Shown one piece after another: positions 1 to 8,265 of a DNA stretch of 64,000 nt. Under the pieces are notes generated by a model. It saw only the letters and a program-made list of their open reading frames with translations. It ran no database searches and was not told the DNA's origin. The first letter of the stretch is position 1; each line of letters starts with the position of its first letter. The translations under genes were made by a program, and so were the position numbers. The DNA comes from Bradyrhizobium manausense (GTDB taxonomy: Bacteria; Pseudomonadota; Alphaproteobacteria; Rhizobiales; Xanthobacteraceae): the NCBI RefSeq assembly GCF_018129685.1, contig NZ_JAFCLG010000024.1, positions 1-64,000 on the forward strand, in the 5' to 3' direction.

Positions 1-67
1 CGGCGTCAAGCGCCAAGGACCCAACGGCTTCCCGCCCACTCTCATCATGACAGACTTTCCAGACACA

Positions 68-165
68 GGGACCCATACGCCGCAGCAGGGGTTTGGCGAA
101 GACAGGCGATGACCTTCTCGCGCAACAACAACCGCTGCGGCGTATGGGTCCCGGCTTTCGCCGGG
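68..165. repeat. Palindromic intergenic repeat
   Basis: Two 19-base arms at 68-86 and 134-152 are exact reverse complements (the left arm begins GGGACCCATACGCC). A second small hairpin, CCCGG-loop-CCGGG, follows at about 150-165. It lies just beyond the stop codon of the minus-strand dehydrogenase, so it could act as a transcript end. The design resembles dispersed repeats of rhizobial genomes. I see no gene in bases 1-67. Confidence 0.6.
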
Positions 166-196
166 ACGACATTGGAGTTCGTTGCGCGAACTCGCC

Positions 197-1270
197 TTAA
201 TCCACCATATCCGCCACCGCCTTGCCGCAAGCGGTCGTGTCGGCGTTGCCGCCGAGATCCTTCGTGCGCAGCGTGCGCTCGGCCAGCGTGCGCTCGATCG
301 CCGCGACGATCGATTTGCCCGCTTCCTTCTCGCCGAGATGCTCGAGCATCATCGCACCCGACCAGATCATGCCGATCGGATTGGCGATGCCCTGCCCTGC
401 GATGTCGGGCGCCGAGCCGTGCACCGGCTCGAACACGGAGGGGAAATCGCCCACGGGGTTGATGTTGCCTGATGGCGCGATGCCGATCGTGCCGGTGCAG
501 GCCGGGCCGAGGTCGGAGAGGATGTCCCCGAACAGGTTCGAGCCGACGACGACATCGAACCAGTCCGGATGCAGCACGAAGTTCGCGGTCAGAATGTCGA
601 TGTGGTACTTGTCCCACTTCACGCCCGGAAACTTCTTGGCCATCGCCTCCACCCGCTCGTCCCAATAGGGCATGGTAATGGAGATGCCGTTGGACTTGGT
701 CGCCGAGGTCAGATGCTTCTTCGGCCGCGACTGCGCGAGCTCGAAAGCGAACTTCAGGATGCGGTCGACGCCGGTGCGGGTCATCACCGTCTGCTGGGTG
801 ACGAACTCGCGGTCGGTATCCGGAAACATGCGGCCGCCGACGGACGAATATTCGCCTTCGGTGTTCTCGCGCACCACCCAGAAGTCGATATCGCCGGGCT
901 TGCGGTTCGCCAGCGGCGACGGCACGCCTGGCATCAGACGTACGGGGCGGAGGTTCACATACTGGTCGAACTCGCGGCGGAATTTGATCAGCGAGCCCCA
1001 CAGCGAGACGTGATCCGGAATTTTTGCCGGCCAGCCGACGGCGCCGAAATAGATCGCGTCGTGCTTGCCGATCTTCTCTTTCCAGTCATCCGGCATCATC
1101 TGGCCGTGCTTCTCGTAATAGTCCCAGGACGAGAAGTCGAAATGATCGAAATGCAGGGAAACGCCGTGCTTCTTCGCGGCGGCCTCCATCACGCGCAGGC
1201 CCTCGGGCATCACTTCCTTGCCGATGCCATCGCCGGGAATCACTGCGATCCGGTATTGTTTCTTGCTCAT
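197..1270 (-). CDS. Tartrate dehydrogenase/decarboxylase-like protein (isocitrate/isopropylmalate dehydrogenase superfamily)
   Basis: 357 residues, matching the roughly 360 of tartrate dehydrogenases (TtuC/YeaU type), which use NAD and a divalent metal to oxidise tartrate or D-malate. The protein opens with the family pattern IAVIPGDGIGKEV and carries the substrate-loop arginines (FRREFDQYVNLRPVRL), the RENTEGEYSS segment, the metal-binding aspartates in SNLFGDILSDL, and the NAD-site EPVHGSAPDIAGQGIANP. The ATG at 1270 is chosen because the family N-terminus starts there; an upstream in-frame ATG at 1411 would add 47 unrelated residues. It is divergent from the SDR gene and shares a 157-base spacer containing a palindrome. 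Malate or isopropylmalate are possible alternative substrates. Confidence 0.85.
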   Translation of the reverse strand: MSKKQYRIAVIPGDGIGKEVMPEGLRVMEAAAKKHGVSLHFDHFDFSSWDYYEKHGQMMPDDWKEKIGKHDAIYFGAVGWPAKIPDHVSLWGSLIKFRREFDQYVNLRPVRLMPGVPSPLANRKPGDIDFWVVRENTEGEYSSVGGRMFPDTDREFVTQQTVMTRTGVDRILKFAFELAQSRPKKHLTSATKSNGISITMPYWDERVEAMAKKFPGVKWDKYHIDILTANFVLHPDWFDVVVGSNLFGDILSDLGPACTGTIGIAPSGNINPVGDFPSVFEPVHGSAPDIAGQGIANPIGMIWSGAMMLEHLGEKEAGKSIVAAIERTLAERTLRTKDLGGNADTTACGKAVADMVD

Positions 1271-1339
1271 CGAGAACGTCCTTGGTTGGTCCGGCAGGCG
1301 CCGCCTTTCTGACCGCACTGCAATGGACCAATCTCGGCA

Positions 1340-1359
1340 GCAGTGCAACGCTGCACTGC
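1340..1359. promoter_or_regulatory. Candidate operator in the divergent spacer
   Basis: GCAGTGCA and TGCACTGC form perfect 8-base arms around a 4-base centre, between the divergent dehydrogenase and SDR genes. The position suits a shared regulator site. No regulator gene is adjacent, so the binding protein is unknown. Confidence 0.35.
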
Positions 1360-1427
1360 AATGTTGACCGTGGCGCAGCCGACCGCCTACTGGTTTCATC
1401 CTCTCTCCCATTCCGCGAGTACCTCAC

Positions 1428-2204
1428 ATGGATCTGCATCTGCGTGGCAAGCGCGTCCTGATCACGGGCGCGTCCAAGGGCATTGGCGCAGCCGCCGCCG
1501 AGGCGTTTGCCGAGGAAGGCGCAAACCTCCTGTTGGCAGCCCGCAGCGGCGATCAGCTCAAGGCGCTGGCCGATCGCCTGCGCGCGGCGAACCAGATCGA
1601 TGCCACGACAAGCGTCGTCGATCTGCGCAAGGCCGACGACATCGCGCGGCTCGCCGACGAGGCCGCCGATATCGACGTGCTCGTCAACAATGCCGGCGAT
1701 ATCCCCGGCGGCTCGATCGATAAGATCGACGAAGCAACCTGGCGGCACGCCTGGGAATTGAAAGTGTTCGGCTACATCAACCTGACGCGGCAGATCTACG
1801 CGCAGATGAAGGCCAAGGGCGGCGGCGTCATCGTCAACGACATTGGTGCGGCCGGCGAAAAGTTCGACGCAAATTACATCTGCGGCAGCGCCGGCAATGC
1901 CGCGCTGATGGCCTTTACCCGTGCGCTCGGGGGCAAAAGCCTTGCCGACAACATCCGCGTGGTCGGCATCAATCCCGGCCCCGTTGGCACCGACCGTCAC
2001 GTCACGCTGCTCAAGACGCGGGCGAAGCACCAGTTCGGCGACGAGAGCCGTTACAAGGAATTCCAGAAGGGCCTGCCGCTCGGCCGCCCGGCGCATGCGC
2101 GCGAGATCGGCGACCTCATGGCGTTCCTGGCGTCGGATCGCGCGGGCTACACGTCCGGCGTGATCTATACAGTCGACGGCGGCATCAGCGCCGGTTGGAG
2201 TTAG
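1428..2204 (+). CDS. Short-chain dehydrogenase/reductase family protein with a non-canonical active site
   Basis: 258 residues with a Rossmann fold typical of SDRs. The cofactor motif TGASKGIG is at residues 13-20, NNAG at 87-90, and the C-terminal GVIYTVDGGISAG resembles classical family members. The catalytic region is unusual: Tyr150 is present, but the lysine four residues later is Ser154, and the serine expected about 12 residues before the tyrosine lies in NDIG rather than N-I-S-S. Dinucleotide binding looks intact, while classical Ser-Tyr-Lys chemistry does not. Substrate unknown. The arginine after the glycine motif region (AARS) suggests NADP may be preferred, but this is weak. Confidence 0.85.
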   Translation: MDLHLRGKRVLITGASKGIGAAAAEAFAEEGANLLLAARSGDQLKALADRLRAANQIDATTSVVDLRKADDIARLADEAADIDVLVNNAGDIPGGSIDKIDEATWRHAWELKVFGYINLTRQIYAQMKAKGGGVIVNDIGAAGEKFDANYICGSAGNAALMAFTRALGGKSLADNIRVVGINPGPVGTDRHVTLLKTRAKHQFGDESRYKEFQKGLPLGRPAHAREIGDLMAFLASDRAGYTSGVIYTVDGGISAGWS

Positions 2205-2227
2205 CCGACGTCGCGCCTGTGTACGCC

Positions 2228-2305
2228 GTCGTTCCGGGGCGATGCGAAGCATCGAATCCGGAACGTCGAGATTCCGGGTTCGCCCTTCGGGCGATCCGGA
2301 ATGAC
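2228..2305. repeat. Palindromic repeat, copy 1 of a family seen twice
   Basis: The element starts with GTCGTTCCGGGGCGATGC and ends with CCGGAATGAC, so the ends are near-inverted copies. Internal segments GATGCGAAGCATC and ATTCCGGGTTCG also pair. The same design occurs at 32346-32427. Its right end supplies the first in-frame ATG of the amidase frame, which affects start choice there. Confidence 0.75.
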
Positions 2306-2327
2306 AACCAAAGTAGGAGTAAAATAC

Positions 2328-3746
2328 TTGTCTCAAGACCTGATCCGCGAAACCGCCTGTGCCGTCGTCGACAAGCTGCGCTCCGGCGACGTTTCTCCAC
2401 TCGAACTGCTTGACGTGGTGGAGAAGCGCGTCAAGGAGGTCGACGGCAAGGTCAATGCACTGCCGACGCTGTGCTTCGATCGCGCGCGGACCAACGCGAA
2501 GGCGCTGATGCAGAAGCCGGCCGGCGCGCGCGGGCTGCTCGCCGGCCTGCCGCTGCCCATCAAGGATCTGACCGATGTCGCGGGTGTGCTGAACACCCAG
2601 GGCTCACCGATCTTCAAGGACAATATCCCCAGCACATCCGACCTCATGGTCGAGAACCTCGAGGCCAATGGCGCCGTCGTCTACGCCAAATCCAACACGC
2701 CGGAATTCGGTGCCGGCGCCAACACCTTCAACGAAGTGTTCGGGGCGACGCTCAATCCCTGGGATACGTCGAAATCCGCCGCCGGCTCCTCCGGTGGCGC
2801 GGCGGTGGCGCTTGCCACCGGCATGGCCTGGCTCGCCCAGGGCTCGGACATGGGCGGCTCCTTGCGCAGCCCCGCGGCCTTCTGCGGCGTCGTCGGCATG
2901 CGGCCGAGCATCGGCCGCGTCGCGCATACGCCCAAATCGGGCATCGATCGCAATCTCGGCGTGGTCGGCCCGATGGCGCGCAATGTCGAGGATCTGGCGC
3001 TGCTGCTCGATGCCATGAGCGGTGACTATCCGGACGATCCGCTGTCGCTGCCGGCGCCTGCGACCTCGTTCCTGTCGGCTGCGCGCGCGGGCAGGAAGCC
3101 AAAGCGCATCGCCTATTCGCCCGATCTCGGCATCACGCCTGTCGATCCCGAGGTCAAGGCCATCACGCGCAAGGCCGCCGAACGTTTCGCGGAGGCCGGC
3201 GCCATCGTCGAGGAGGCGCATCCGGACTGGCGGGAGGCGCATGAAAGTTTCCACGTGCTACGCGCTTTCGATTTCGCGATCACCAAGGCCAATCTGCTGC
3301 GGACCAAGCGCGACCTGCTCAAGCCCGAGGTGATCTGGAACATCGAAGAGGGCCTCAAGCTCACGGTCGACCAGCTCGCGCGCGCCGAAGCACAACGCGT
3401 CGGCATGACCGCGCGCGGGATCGAATTCTTCAAGACCTACGACCTGCTGCTGACGCCGACCACGATCGTGCCGCCCTTCCCGATCGAGCACCGCTATGTC
3501 GCCGAATGCGCCGGCAAGACGTTCGGGAACTACGTCGAATGGCTCGGCATTGTCTACGCAATCACGCTGGCCTGCTGCCCGTCACTGTCGCTGCCCTGCG
3601 GTTTCACCGCCTCGGGCCTGCCGGTCGGCATCCAGGTCGTCGGTGCGCCGCGCGCGGATGCGCAGGTGATCGCGGGCGCGAAGGTGCTGGAGGATATTCT
3701 GGGCTTGCGCGGCAACACGCCGATCGATCCGCGGGTGAAAAAATAA
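2328..3746 (+). CDS. Amidase (amidase signature family)
   Basis: About 472 residues from the proposed TTG start. It hydrolyses a C-N amide bond with the Ser-cisSer-Lys triad of the family: Lys79 in LPIKDLTDV, the serine pair 154-155 in AGSSGGAAVA, and Ser178 in GSDMGGSLRSPAAFCG. The usual start would be the ATG at 2301, but that ATG belongs to the intergenic repeat. The TTG at 2328 has AGGAG at 2315-2319 with 8 bases of spacing, and the family homology begins right after it (SQDLIRETA). Substrate cannot be read from sequence; aryl or aliphatic amides and Glu-tRNA-amidotransferase-like roles are possible, but no gatB/gatC is nearby. Confidence 0.85.
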   Translation: MSQDLIRETACAVVDKLRSGDVSPLELLDVVEKRVKEVDGKVNALPTLCFDRARTNAKALMQKPAGARGLLAGLPLPIKDLTDVAGVLNTQGSPIFKDNIPSTSDLMVENLEANGAVVYAKSNTPEFGAGANTFNEVFGATLNPWDTSKSAAGSSGGAAVALATGMAWLAQGSDMGGSLRSPAAFCGVVGMRPSIGRVAHTPKSGIDRNLGVVGPMARNVEDLALLLDAMSGDYPDDPLSLPAPATSFLSAARAGRKPKRIAYSPDLGITPVDPEVKAITRKAAERFAEAGAIVEEAHPDWREAHESFHVLRAFDFAITKANLLRTKRDLLKPEVIWNIEEGLKLTVDQLARAEAQRVGMTARGIEFFKTYDLLLTPTTIVPPFPIEHRYVAECAGKTFGNYVEWLGIVYAITLACCPSLSLPCGFTASGLPVGIQVVGAPRADAQVIAGAKVLEDILGLRGNTPIDPRVKK

Positions 3747-3754
3747 GATTCCTT

Positions 3755-3803
3755 GTGCCCCGGACGCAGCGCCTCTTCGCGGTGCGCTGCAGAGCCGGGG
3801 CAC
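3755..3803. repeat. Palindromic intergenic repeat, possibly a transcript end for the amidase
   Basis: GTGCCCCGG at 3755-3763 and CCGGGGCAC at 3795-3803 are exact inverted copies, with inner GCAGCGC/GCGCTGC arms. It begins nine bases after the amidase stop. There is no clear T-tract, so any termination role is uncertain. Confidence 0.6.
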
Positions 3804-3827
3804 GAGACAACAAGTTAGTCACGTTCA

Positions 3828-4478
3828 ATGACGACACCCATGCGCATCGCCCTGATCCACGCCCTCAAGCACTCCATCGCTCCAATCGAAGCGGCTTTCG
3901 CGGCGACGTGGCCACAGGCTCGGCTGATGAACCTGCTCGACGACAGCCTCTCGGCGGATCTGGCACGCGACGGCGCGCTCAACGATGCCATGACCGATCG
4001 CTTCCTTGCGCTCGGCGACTATGCGGCGGCGACTGGCGCGAACGCGATCCTGTTCACTTGCTCGGCGTTCGGCCCCTGCATCGAGGCCGTCGCGCGGGCG
4101 CATGCGCCGATGCCGGTGCTCAAGCCGAACGAGGCCATGATCGAACAGGCCGCGACCATGGGCAAGCGCATCGGCCTGCTCTCGACCTTCCCGCCGACAC
4201 TGGTCTCGATGCCGCCGGAATTTCCATCCCGGGTCCAGATCGTGCCGAAGCTTGCCGAGGGCGCTCTGGCAGCCCTCGACCGCGGCGACCGTGTCACGCA
4301 TGACCGCCTGATTGTCGAAGCATCAAAGGACCTGCGCGATTGCGACGTCATTGCACTGGCCCAATTCAGCATCGCATCATCAGCACCGCTGGTTGCGGAG
4401 GCCACCGGCCGTCCCGTTGTGACGACACCGGACAGCGCGGTCGAAAAGCTGATGAGGCTGCTGAAAGCGATGGCCTAG
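3828..4478 (+). CDS. Asp/Glu/hydantoin racemase superfamily protein with one catalytic cysteine
   Basis: 216 residues. The fold is suggested by MRIALIHALKHS near the N-terminus, AILFTCSAFGPC with Cys78, the MGKRIGLLST strand-loop and a closing TTPDSAVEKL. Racemases of this superfamily use two cysteines. Here the second position, expected in a motif like LGCTH, reads ALAQFSIAS and has no cysteine. Single-cysteine members include arylmalonate decarboxylases and maleate-isomerase-like enzymes, so a decarboxylase or isomerase is as likely as a racemase. It follows the amidase by about 80 bases and may share its pathway (amide to acid to isomerised acid). ATG at 3840 is an alternative start. Confidence 0.7.
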   Translation: MTTPMRIALIHALKHSIAPIEAAFAATWPQARLMNLLDDSLSADLARDGALNDAMTDRFLALGDYAAATGANAILFTCSAFGPCIEAVARAHAPMPVLKPNEAMIEQAATMGKRIGLLSTFPPTLVSMPPEFPSRVQIVPKLAEGALAALDRGDRVTHDRLIVEASKDLRDCDVIALAQFSIASSAPLVAEATGRPVVTTPDSAVEKLMRLLKAMA

Positions 4479-4519
4479 CGTGATGTGTTTTGGTTGAATC
4501 GCTGCGAACCGAGAGCTCA

Positions 4520-4548
4520 GATCACCTCTCCCGCAGGGCGAGGTGATC
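4520..4548. terminator. Hairpin between convergent genes
   Basis: GATCACCTC (4520-4528) and GAGGTGATC (4540-4548) are perfect inverted arms between the convergent racemase-like and TetR genes. It lacks T-runs but is well placed to end both transcripts. It belongs to the same CACCTCTCCC/GGGAGAGGTG sequence class as hairpins near 21.3 kb and 50.25 kb. Confidence 0.4.
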
Positions 4549-4581
4549 CCGGACGCCGATCTAACCTGACTCCATCGCGCT

Positions 4582-5229
4582 TTAGGCGCCGGCCTTTTTC
4601 TGCCGCCGCGCGTCCTTGATCGCGACCGCGAGCGCGGCCTTGGTCTCGTTCACGAAATCCTCAACCAGCTCCTCACGCGTGGCGTGCGCGGCTTCGCCGG
4701 TGAACAGGCCCTGTTCGGCCAGCATCACCACGCCGTGCAGCGCAGCCCAGATCTTGAGGGCCTGACGCTCGCGCAAATAGCCGACCGCGGGCGCTTCCAG
4801 CGCTTCGATCACGAGCGCAAACGTCTCCCGCGTGGCCTCATGCAGCTCGCTGCCCTTCGCCGCGCAAGAGACGGTGCGGGATGCAAACATCAGGCGGTAA
4901 ACACCGTTGCGCCGCAGGCCAAAATCCAGCGTTGCCTGAGCCAGAAGCGACAATCTCGATTGCTTCGACGGCCTCGCCATGGCCTCGCGCAGCATCGCGC
5001 TGAACTGCCGGAACGCTTCCGCCGTCGCCGCGGTCAGCAGCGCCTCGCGGTCGGCAAAATGGCGGTAGGGTGCCGGTTGCGAAACCCCGAGCTGCTTGGC
5101 CAGCGCCTTGATGCTGATCGCCTCCGCCCCGCCCTGCTCGGCCTCGCGCAGTGCGGCCTTGATCAGGGCGTCGCGGAGATCGCCATGGTGATAGGTGTTC
5201 TGGGGCTTACGAGCGAGATGTGACCGCAT
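4582..5229 (-). CDS. TetR/AcrR family transcriptional regulator
   Basis: 215 residues. The N-terminal helix-turn-helix spans roughly residues 15-60 (YHHGDLRDALIKAAL, then SIKALAKQLGVSQPAPYRHF). The C-terminal ligand domain resembles the TetR C-terminal type found with DNA-binding YHHGDLR proteins. The ATG at 5229 is used because the helix-turn-helix begins shortly after it; the longer reading frame would run into the divergent promoter. It is divergent from the ferredoxin-P450 operon with a 154-base spacer holding a promoter and an inverted repeat, so it most likely controls that operon and itself. Confidence 0.85.
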   Translation of the reverse strand: MRSHLARKPQNTYHHGDLRDALIKAALREAEQGGAEAISIKALAKQLGVSQPAPYRHFADREALLTAATAEAFRQFSAMLREAMARPSKQSRLSLLAQATLDFGLRRNGVYRLMFASRTVSCAAKGSELHEATRETFALVIEALEAPAVGYLRERQALKIWAALHGVVMLAEQGLFTGEAAHATREELVEDFVNETKAALAVAIKDARRQKKAGA

Positions 5230-5256
5230 GTTGCAGCGAAGCCTATAAGTTTGCGC

Positions 5257-5286
5257 TTGACAGCGGAAGCCTGTCGCGAATGTAAT
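5257..5286 (+). promoter_or_regulatory. Candidate promoter and operator for the ferredoxin-P450 operon
   Basis: TTGACA (5257-5262) and TGTAAT (5281-5286) are spaced 18 bases apart, close to a housekeeping promoter. GACAG at 5259-5263 and CTGTC at 5271-5275 form an inverted repeat overlapping the -35 box, a plausible site for the adjacent TetR protein. Confidence 0.45.
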
Positions 5287-5383
5287 AGCATATAACTTAA
5301 AATGAGCGGCAAATGCCGCGGACATCTTTGACAAGAGGAACGCGCCGCCCTTCGGGCAGGCGCATACGACCGAGGAAGCCGCA

Positions 5384-5593
5384 ATGGCAGAACGACTCAA
5401 GGTTCGCGTCGATCCCGACAAATGCCAGGGCCATGCGCGCTGCAAGGCGCTGGCGCCGGAGCTGTTCGAGCTCGACGAATACGGCAACGCTCATGAGGTC
5501 GGAGACGGCACGGTTCCGGCCGGCCTCGAAGACAAGGCCTGGCTTGCCAAATCCAATTGCCCGGAAATCGCGATTGACGTGATCGAGGAATAA
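5384..5593 (+). CDS. P450-partner ferredoxin, 3Fe-4S type
   Basis: 69 residues, the size of small bacterial ferredoxins that feed electrons to P450s. The cluster motif is Cys14-x2-His17-x2-Cys20 ... Cys59-Pro: only three cysteines, with histidine where a 4Fe-4S protein has its second cysteine. This pattern fits a 3Fe-4S or His-influenced cluster. It sits 78 bases ahead of a P450 gene in the same direction, so it is very probably that enzyme's electron donor. No ferredoxin reductase is encoded in this operon, so one must come from elsewhere in the genome. Start ATG at 5384 follows GAGGAAGCC. Confidence 0.9.
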   Translation: MAERLKVRVDPDKCQGHARCKALAPELFELDEYGNAHEVGDGTVPAGLEDKAWLAKSNCPEIAIDVIEE

Positions 5594-5671
5594 CGCGGAC
5601 CGAGCCCGCGCAGCGCTTTGCGTGCCTCCAGCGAACACGAGCCCAATTGATATTCAAGGGATCTTCTTGCC

Positions 5672-6892
5672 ATGTCCGACGTCAGCCAGCCCGCCGCCCA
5701 TCCGCCCGTGACCGACTGGGTCAACGACTTCGACCACACCGATCCGCAATGGACTGATGATCCGTTCCCGATCTGGGAGCAGCTGCGCGCCGCGAGCCCG
5801 GTCGTGCACACCGAGCGCTTCCTCGGCTGCTACATGCCGACGACCTATGAGGCGGTGCGCGAGATCGCCCATGACACCGAGCATTTTTCCTCACGCCGAA
5901 TCATCGTCCGCGACGTGCGGCCCGAGGTCGCCAGGAACGCCGCCCCTCCGATCACTTCGGACCCGCCGGTGCACAAGCCGGCCAAGCAATTGTTGCTGCC
6001 GCCGTTCACGCCCGATGCGATGAAGAAGCTCGAGCCGCGGATGCGCGCGATCTGCAACGAGCTGATCGACGGGTTCATCGCCGACGGCAAGGTCGACGCG
6101 GCCGCGCGTTACAGCAAATACATCCCGGTCCGGGCAATCGCGCACATGCTCGGCATTCCCGAGGGCGACAGCGATCTCTTCATCAACTGGATCCACATGA
6201 TCCTGGAGCTCGGCATCAAGGACGAGACCAAGTTGATGCAAGCCGTGCAGGAGATGAGCGACTATTTCAGGGGCCATATCGAGGAGCGCAGGTCGCAGCC
6301 GACTGACGACCTCATCTCCTATCTGATGAATGCCAGGGACAAGGAAGGCCAGCCGCTGGAGGAGTCGCACGTACTCGGCTCGTTGCGGCTGCTCCTGATC
6401 GCCGGGATCGACACCACCTGGAGCGCGATCGGCTCCTCGCTTTGGCATCTCGCCCGAACGCCCGCCGACCGCGAGCGGCTGATCGCAGAGCCTGAGCTGA
6501 TGCCCATCGCCGTCGAAGAGCTGCTGCGGGCCTATTCGCCGGTGACGATGGCACGCGAGGTGGTCAAGGAGACCACTATCTCGGGCTGTCCGGTCAAGGC
6601 GGGCAACATGGTTTTGCTGTCCTTCCCGGCCGCGAACCGCGATCCAAAAATGTTTCCGGACGCCGACAAGGTCGTGATCGACCGTCGGGAGAATCGCCAT
6701 GCCGCCTTCGGTCTCGGCATCCACCGCTGCGTCGGTTCCAACCTCGCGCGGATGGAGATGCAGGTTGCGCTGGAGGAATGGCTGAAGCGGATTCCGGACT
6801 TTCGGCTCGACCCAGCCGGGACCGTAACCTGGTCGCAGGGTACGGTCCGGGGACCCCGCCAGTTGCCATTTCTGCTGGGAAAGGCGATGTAG
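5672..6892 (+). CDS. Cytochrome P450
   Basis: 406 residues, a typical soluble bacterial class I P450. The oxygen-activating I-helix motif AGIDTT is at 244-249, ExxR at Glu283-Arg286, and the heme-thiolate motif FGLGIHRCVG places the ligand at Cys353. Electrons are expected from the ferredoxin encoded just upstream. Asp replaces the common Glu in the AG(D/E)T region, as in several terpenoid-oxidising P450s, but the substrate cannot be deduced. A transporter of the metabolite:H+ symporter family follows directly, hinting that a carboxylate or similar small molecule is imported and oxidised. Confidence 0.95.
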   Translation: MSDVSQPAAHPPVTDWVNDFDHTDPQWTDDPFPIWEQLRAASPVVHTERFLGCYMPTTYEAVREIAHDTEHFSSRRIIVRDVRPEVARNAAPPITSDPPVHKPAKQLLLPPFTPDAMKKLEPRMRAICNELIDGFIADGKVDAAARYSKYIPVRAIAHMLGIPEGDSDLFINWIHMILELGIKDETKLMQAVQEMSDYFRGHIEERRSQPTDDLISYLMNARDKEGQPLEESHVLGSLRLLLIAGIDTTWSAIGSSLWHLARTPADRERLIAEPELMPIAVEELLRAYSPVTMAREVVKETTISGCPVKAGNMVLLSFPAANRDPKMFPDADKVVIDRRENRHAAFGLGIHRCVGSNLARMEMQVALEEWLKRIPDFRLDPAGTVTWSQGTVRGPRQLPFLLGKAM

Positions 6893-6924
6893 GCACCCAG
6901 ACAATAAGTTCTGGGAGGCCGTAC

Positions 6925-8247
6925 GTGACTGAGCAAGCAATCAAACCGGCCCCCGAACACTTCGACATCACCGACGCCGAACGGCGCATCAAGGCGATCT
7001 TCATCGGCTCGATCGGCAATCTCGTCGAATGGTATGACTTTTACGCCTATACGGCGTTCGCGCTCTATTTCGCCCCGGCCTTTTTCCCGGGCAACGACCC
7101 CGTGGTCCAGCAATTGAATGCCGCCGTGATATTCGCGGCAACGTTCCTGATGCGCCCGCTGGGCGGCTGGTTCTTCGGTTACCTCGCGGACCATTACGGC
7201 CGGCGCATCTCGCTGACGTTGTCGGTCGTGTTCATGTGCTTCGGCTCGCTGATCATCGCGCTGACGCCGACCTACGCCACGATCGGCCTCGCCGCGCCGG
7301 TGATCCTGGCGCTTGCCCGCGTCATCGAGGGCCTCAGCCTCGGCGGCGAATACGGCGCCAGCGCCACTTACCTGAGCGAGGTCGCCGATCCCAAACATCG
7401 CGGCTTCTATTCGAGCTTCCAATACGTGACCCTGATCGGCGGCCAGCTCACCGCGATCATCGTGCTGCTGCTCCTGCAAAAGGTCTTCCTCACACCCGAC
7501 GAGCTGAAGGCCTGGGGCTGGCGGATTCCCTTCGCGATCGGCGCGGCGCTCGCGATCTTTGCCGCCGTGATGCGGCGCAATCTCCACGAGACCGAGGCGT
7601 TCGAGGAAGCCAAGAAGGTCGTGAAGCCATCAGGCTCGATCACCAATCTGCTGCGCTATCCGCGCGAACTGCTGCTGGTGGTCGGTCTCACCGCCGGCGG
7701 TACCGCGGCGTTCTACACCTTCACCACCTATATGCAAACCTTCGTCAAGCTCTCGGTCGGGCTGACCGAAGACCAGACAACGTTCGTGATCTTCGGCACC
7801 CTGATCTTCGCGACGATCCTGCAGCCGATCTATGGCGCGATCTCCGACAAGATCGGTCGCAAGCCGCTTCTGATCTTCTTCGGCGTCGCCGGTACGCTCG
7901 CGACCGTGCCGCTCCTGATGACGCTGAAGGAGACCAAGTCGCCGTTCATCGCCTTCATCCTGATCTGCTGCGCCTGGCTGTTCGTCGCCGGCTATACCTC
8001 GATCAACGCGGTGGTGAAGGCCGAGCTGTTCCCGACCAATGTCCGCGCCCTCGGCGTCGGCCTGCCCTATGCCATCACGGTCTCGATCTTCGGCGGCACC
8101 GCGCCGGCGGTCGCGCTCTACTTCAAGACCATTGGGCACGAGCAGTGGTTCTACTACTATCTCGCCAGCATCATCTTCCTGTCGCTGATCATCTATTCCA
8201 CCATGCGCGACACCAAGCATGAATCGGCGATGCATCGCCACGAGTAG
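6925..8247 (+). CDS. MFS transporter, metabolite:H+ symporter family (KgtP/ProP-like)
   Basis: 440 residues with about 12 predicted membrane segments. The N-terminal NLVEWYDFYAYTAFALYF and the loop FGYLADHYGRRISL are family hallmarks of dicarboxylate and osmolyte symporters such as KgtP and ShiA; a second such loop occurs as GAISDKIGRKPL. The GTG at 6925 is preferred, since GGGAGG lies seven bases upstream and the longer frame overlaps the P450 3' end. The gene starts 32 bases after the P450 stop and is probably co-transcribed with it. Substrate unknown. Confidence 0.9.
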   Translation: MTEQAIKPAPEHFDITDAERRIKAIFIGSIGNLVEWYDFYAYTAFALYFAPAFFPGNDPVVQQLNAAVIFAATFLMRPLGGWFFGYLADHYGRRISLTLSVVFMCFGSLIIALTPTYATIGLAAPVILALARVIEGLSLGGEYGASATYLSEVADPKHRGFYSSFQYVTLIGGQLTAIIVLLLLQKVFLTPDELKAWGWRIPFAIGAALAIFAAVMRRNLHETEAFEEAKKVVKPSGSITNLLRYPRELLLVVGLTAGGTAAFYTFTTYMQTFVKLSVGLTEDQTTFVIFGTLIFATILQPIYGAISDKIGRKPLLIFFGVAGTLATVPLLMTLKETKSPFIAFILICCAWLFVAGYTSINAVVKAELFPTNVRALGVGLPYAITVSIFGGTAPAVALYFKTIGHEQWFYYYLASIIFLSLIIYSTMRDTKHESAMHRHE

Positions 8248-8265
8248 CTCATTCGCGAGTAGCCT

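Noticed and set aside
1086..2336. Minus-strand frame overlapping the SDR and dehydrogenase starts
   Set aside because: It reads antisense through the SDR and into the repeat; product has no recognisable features.
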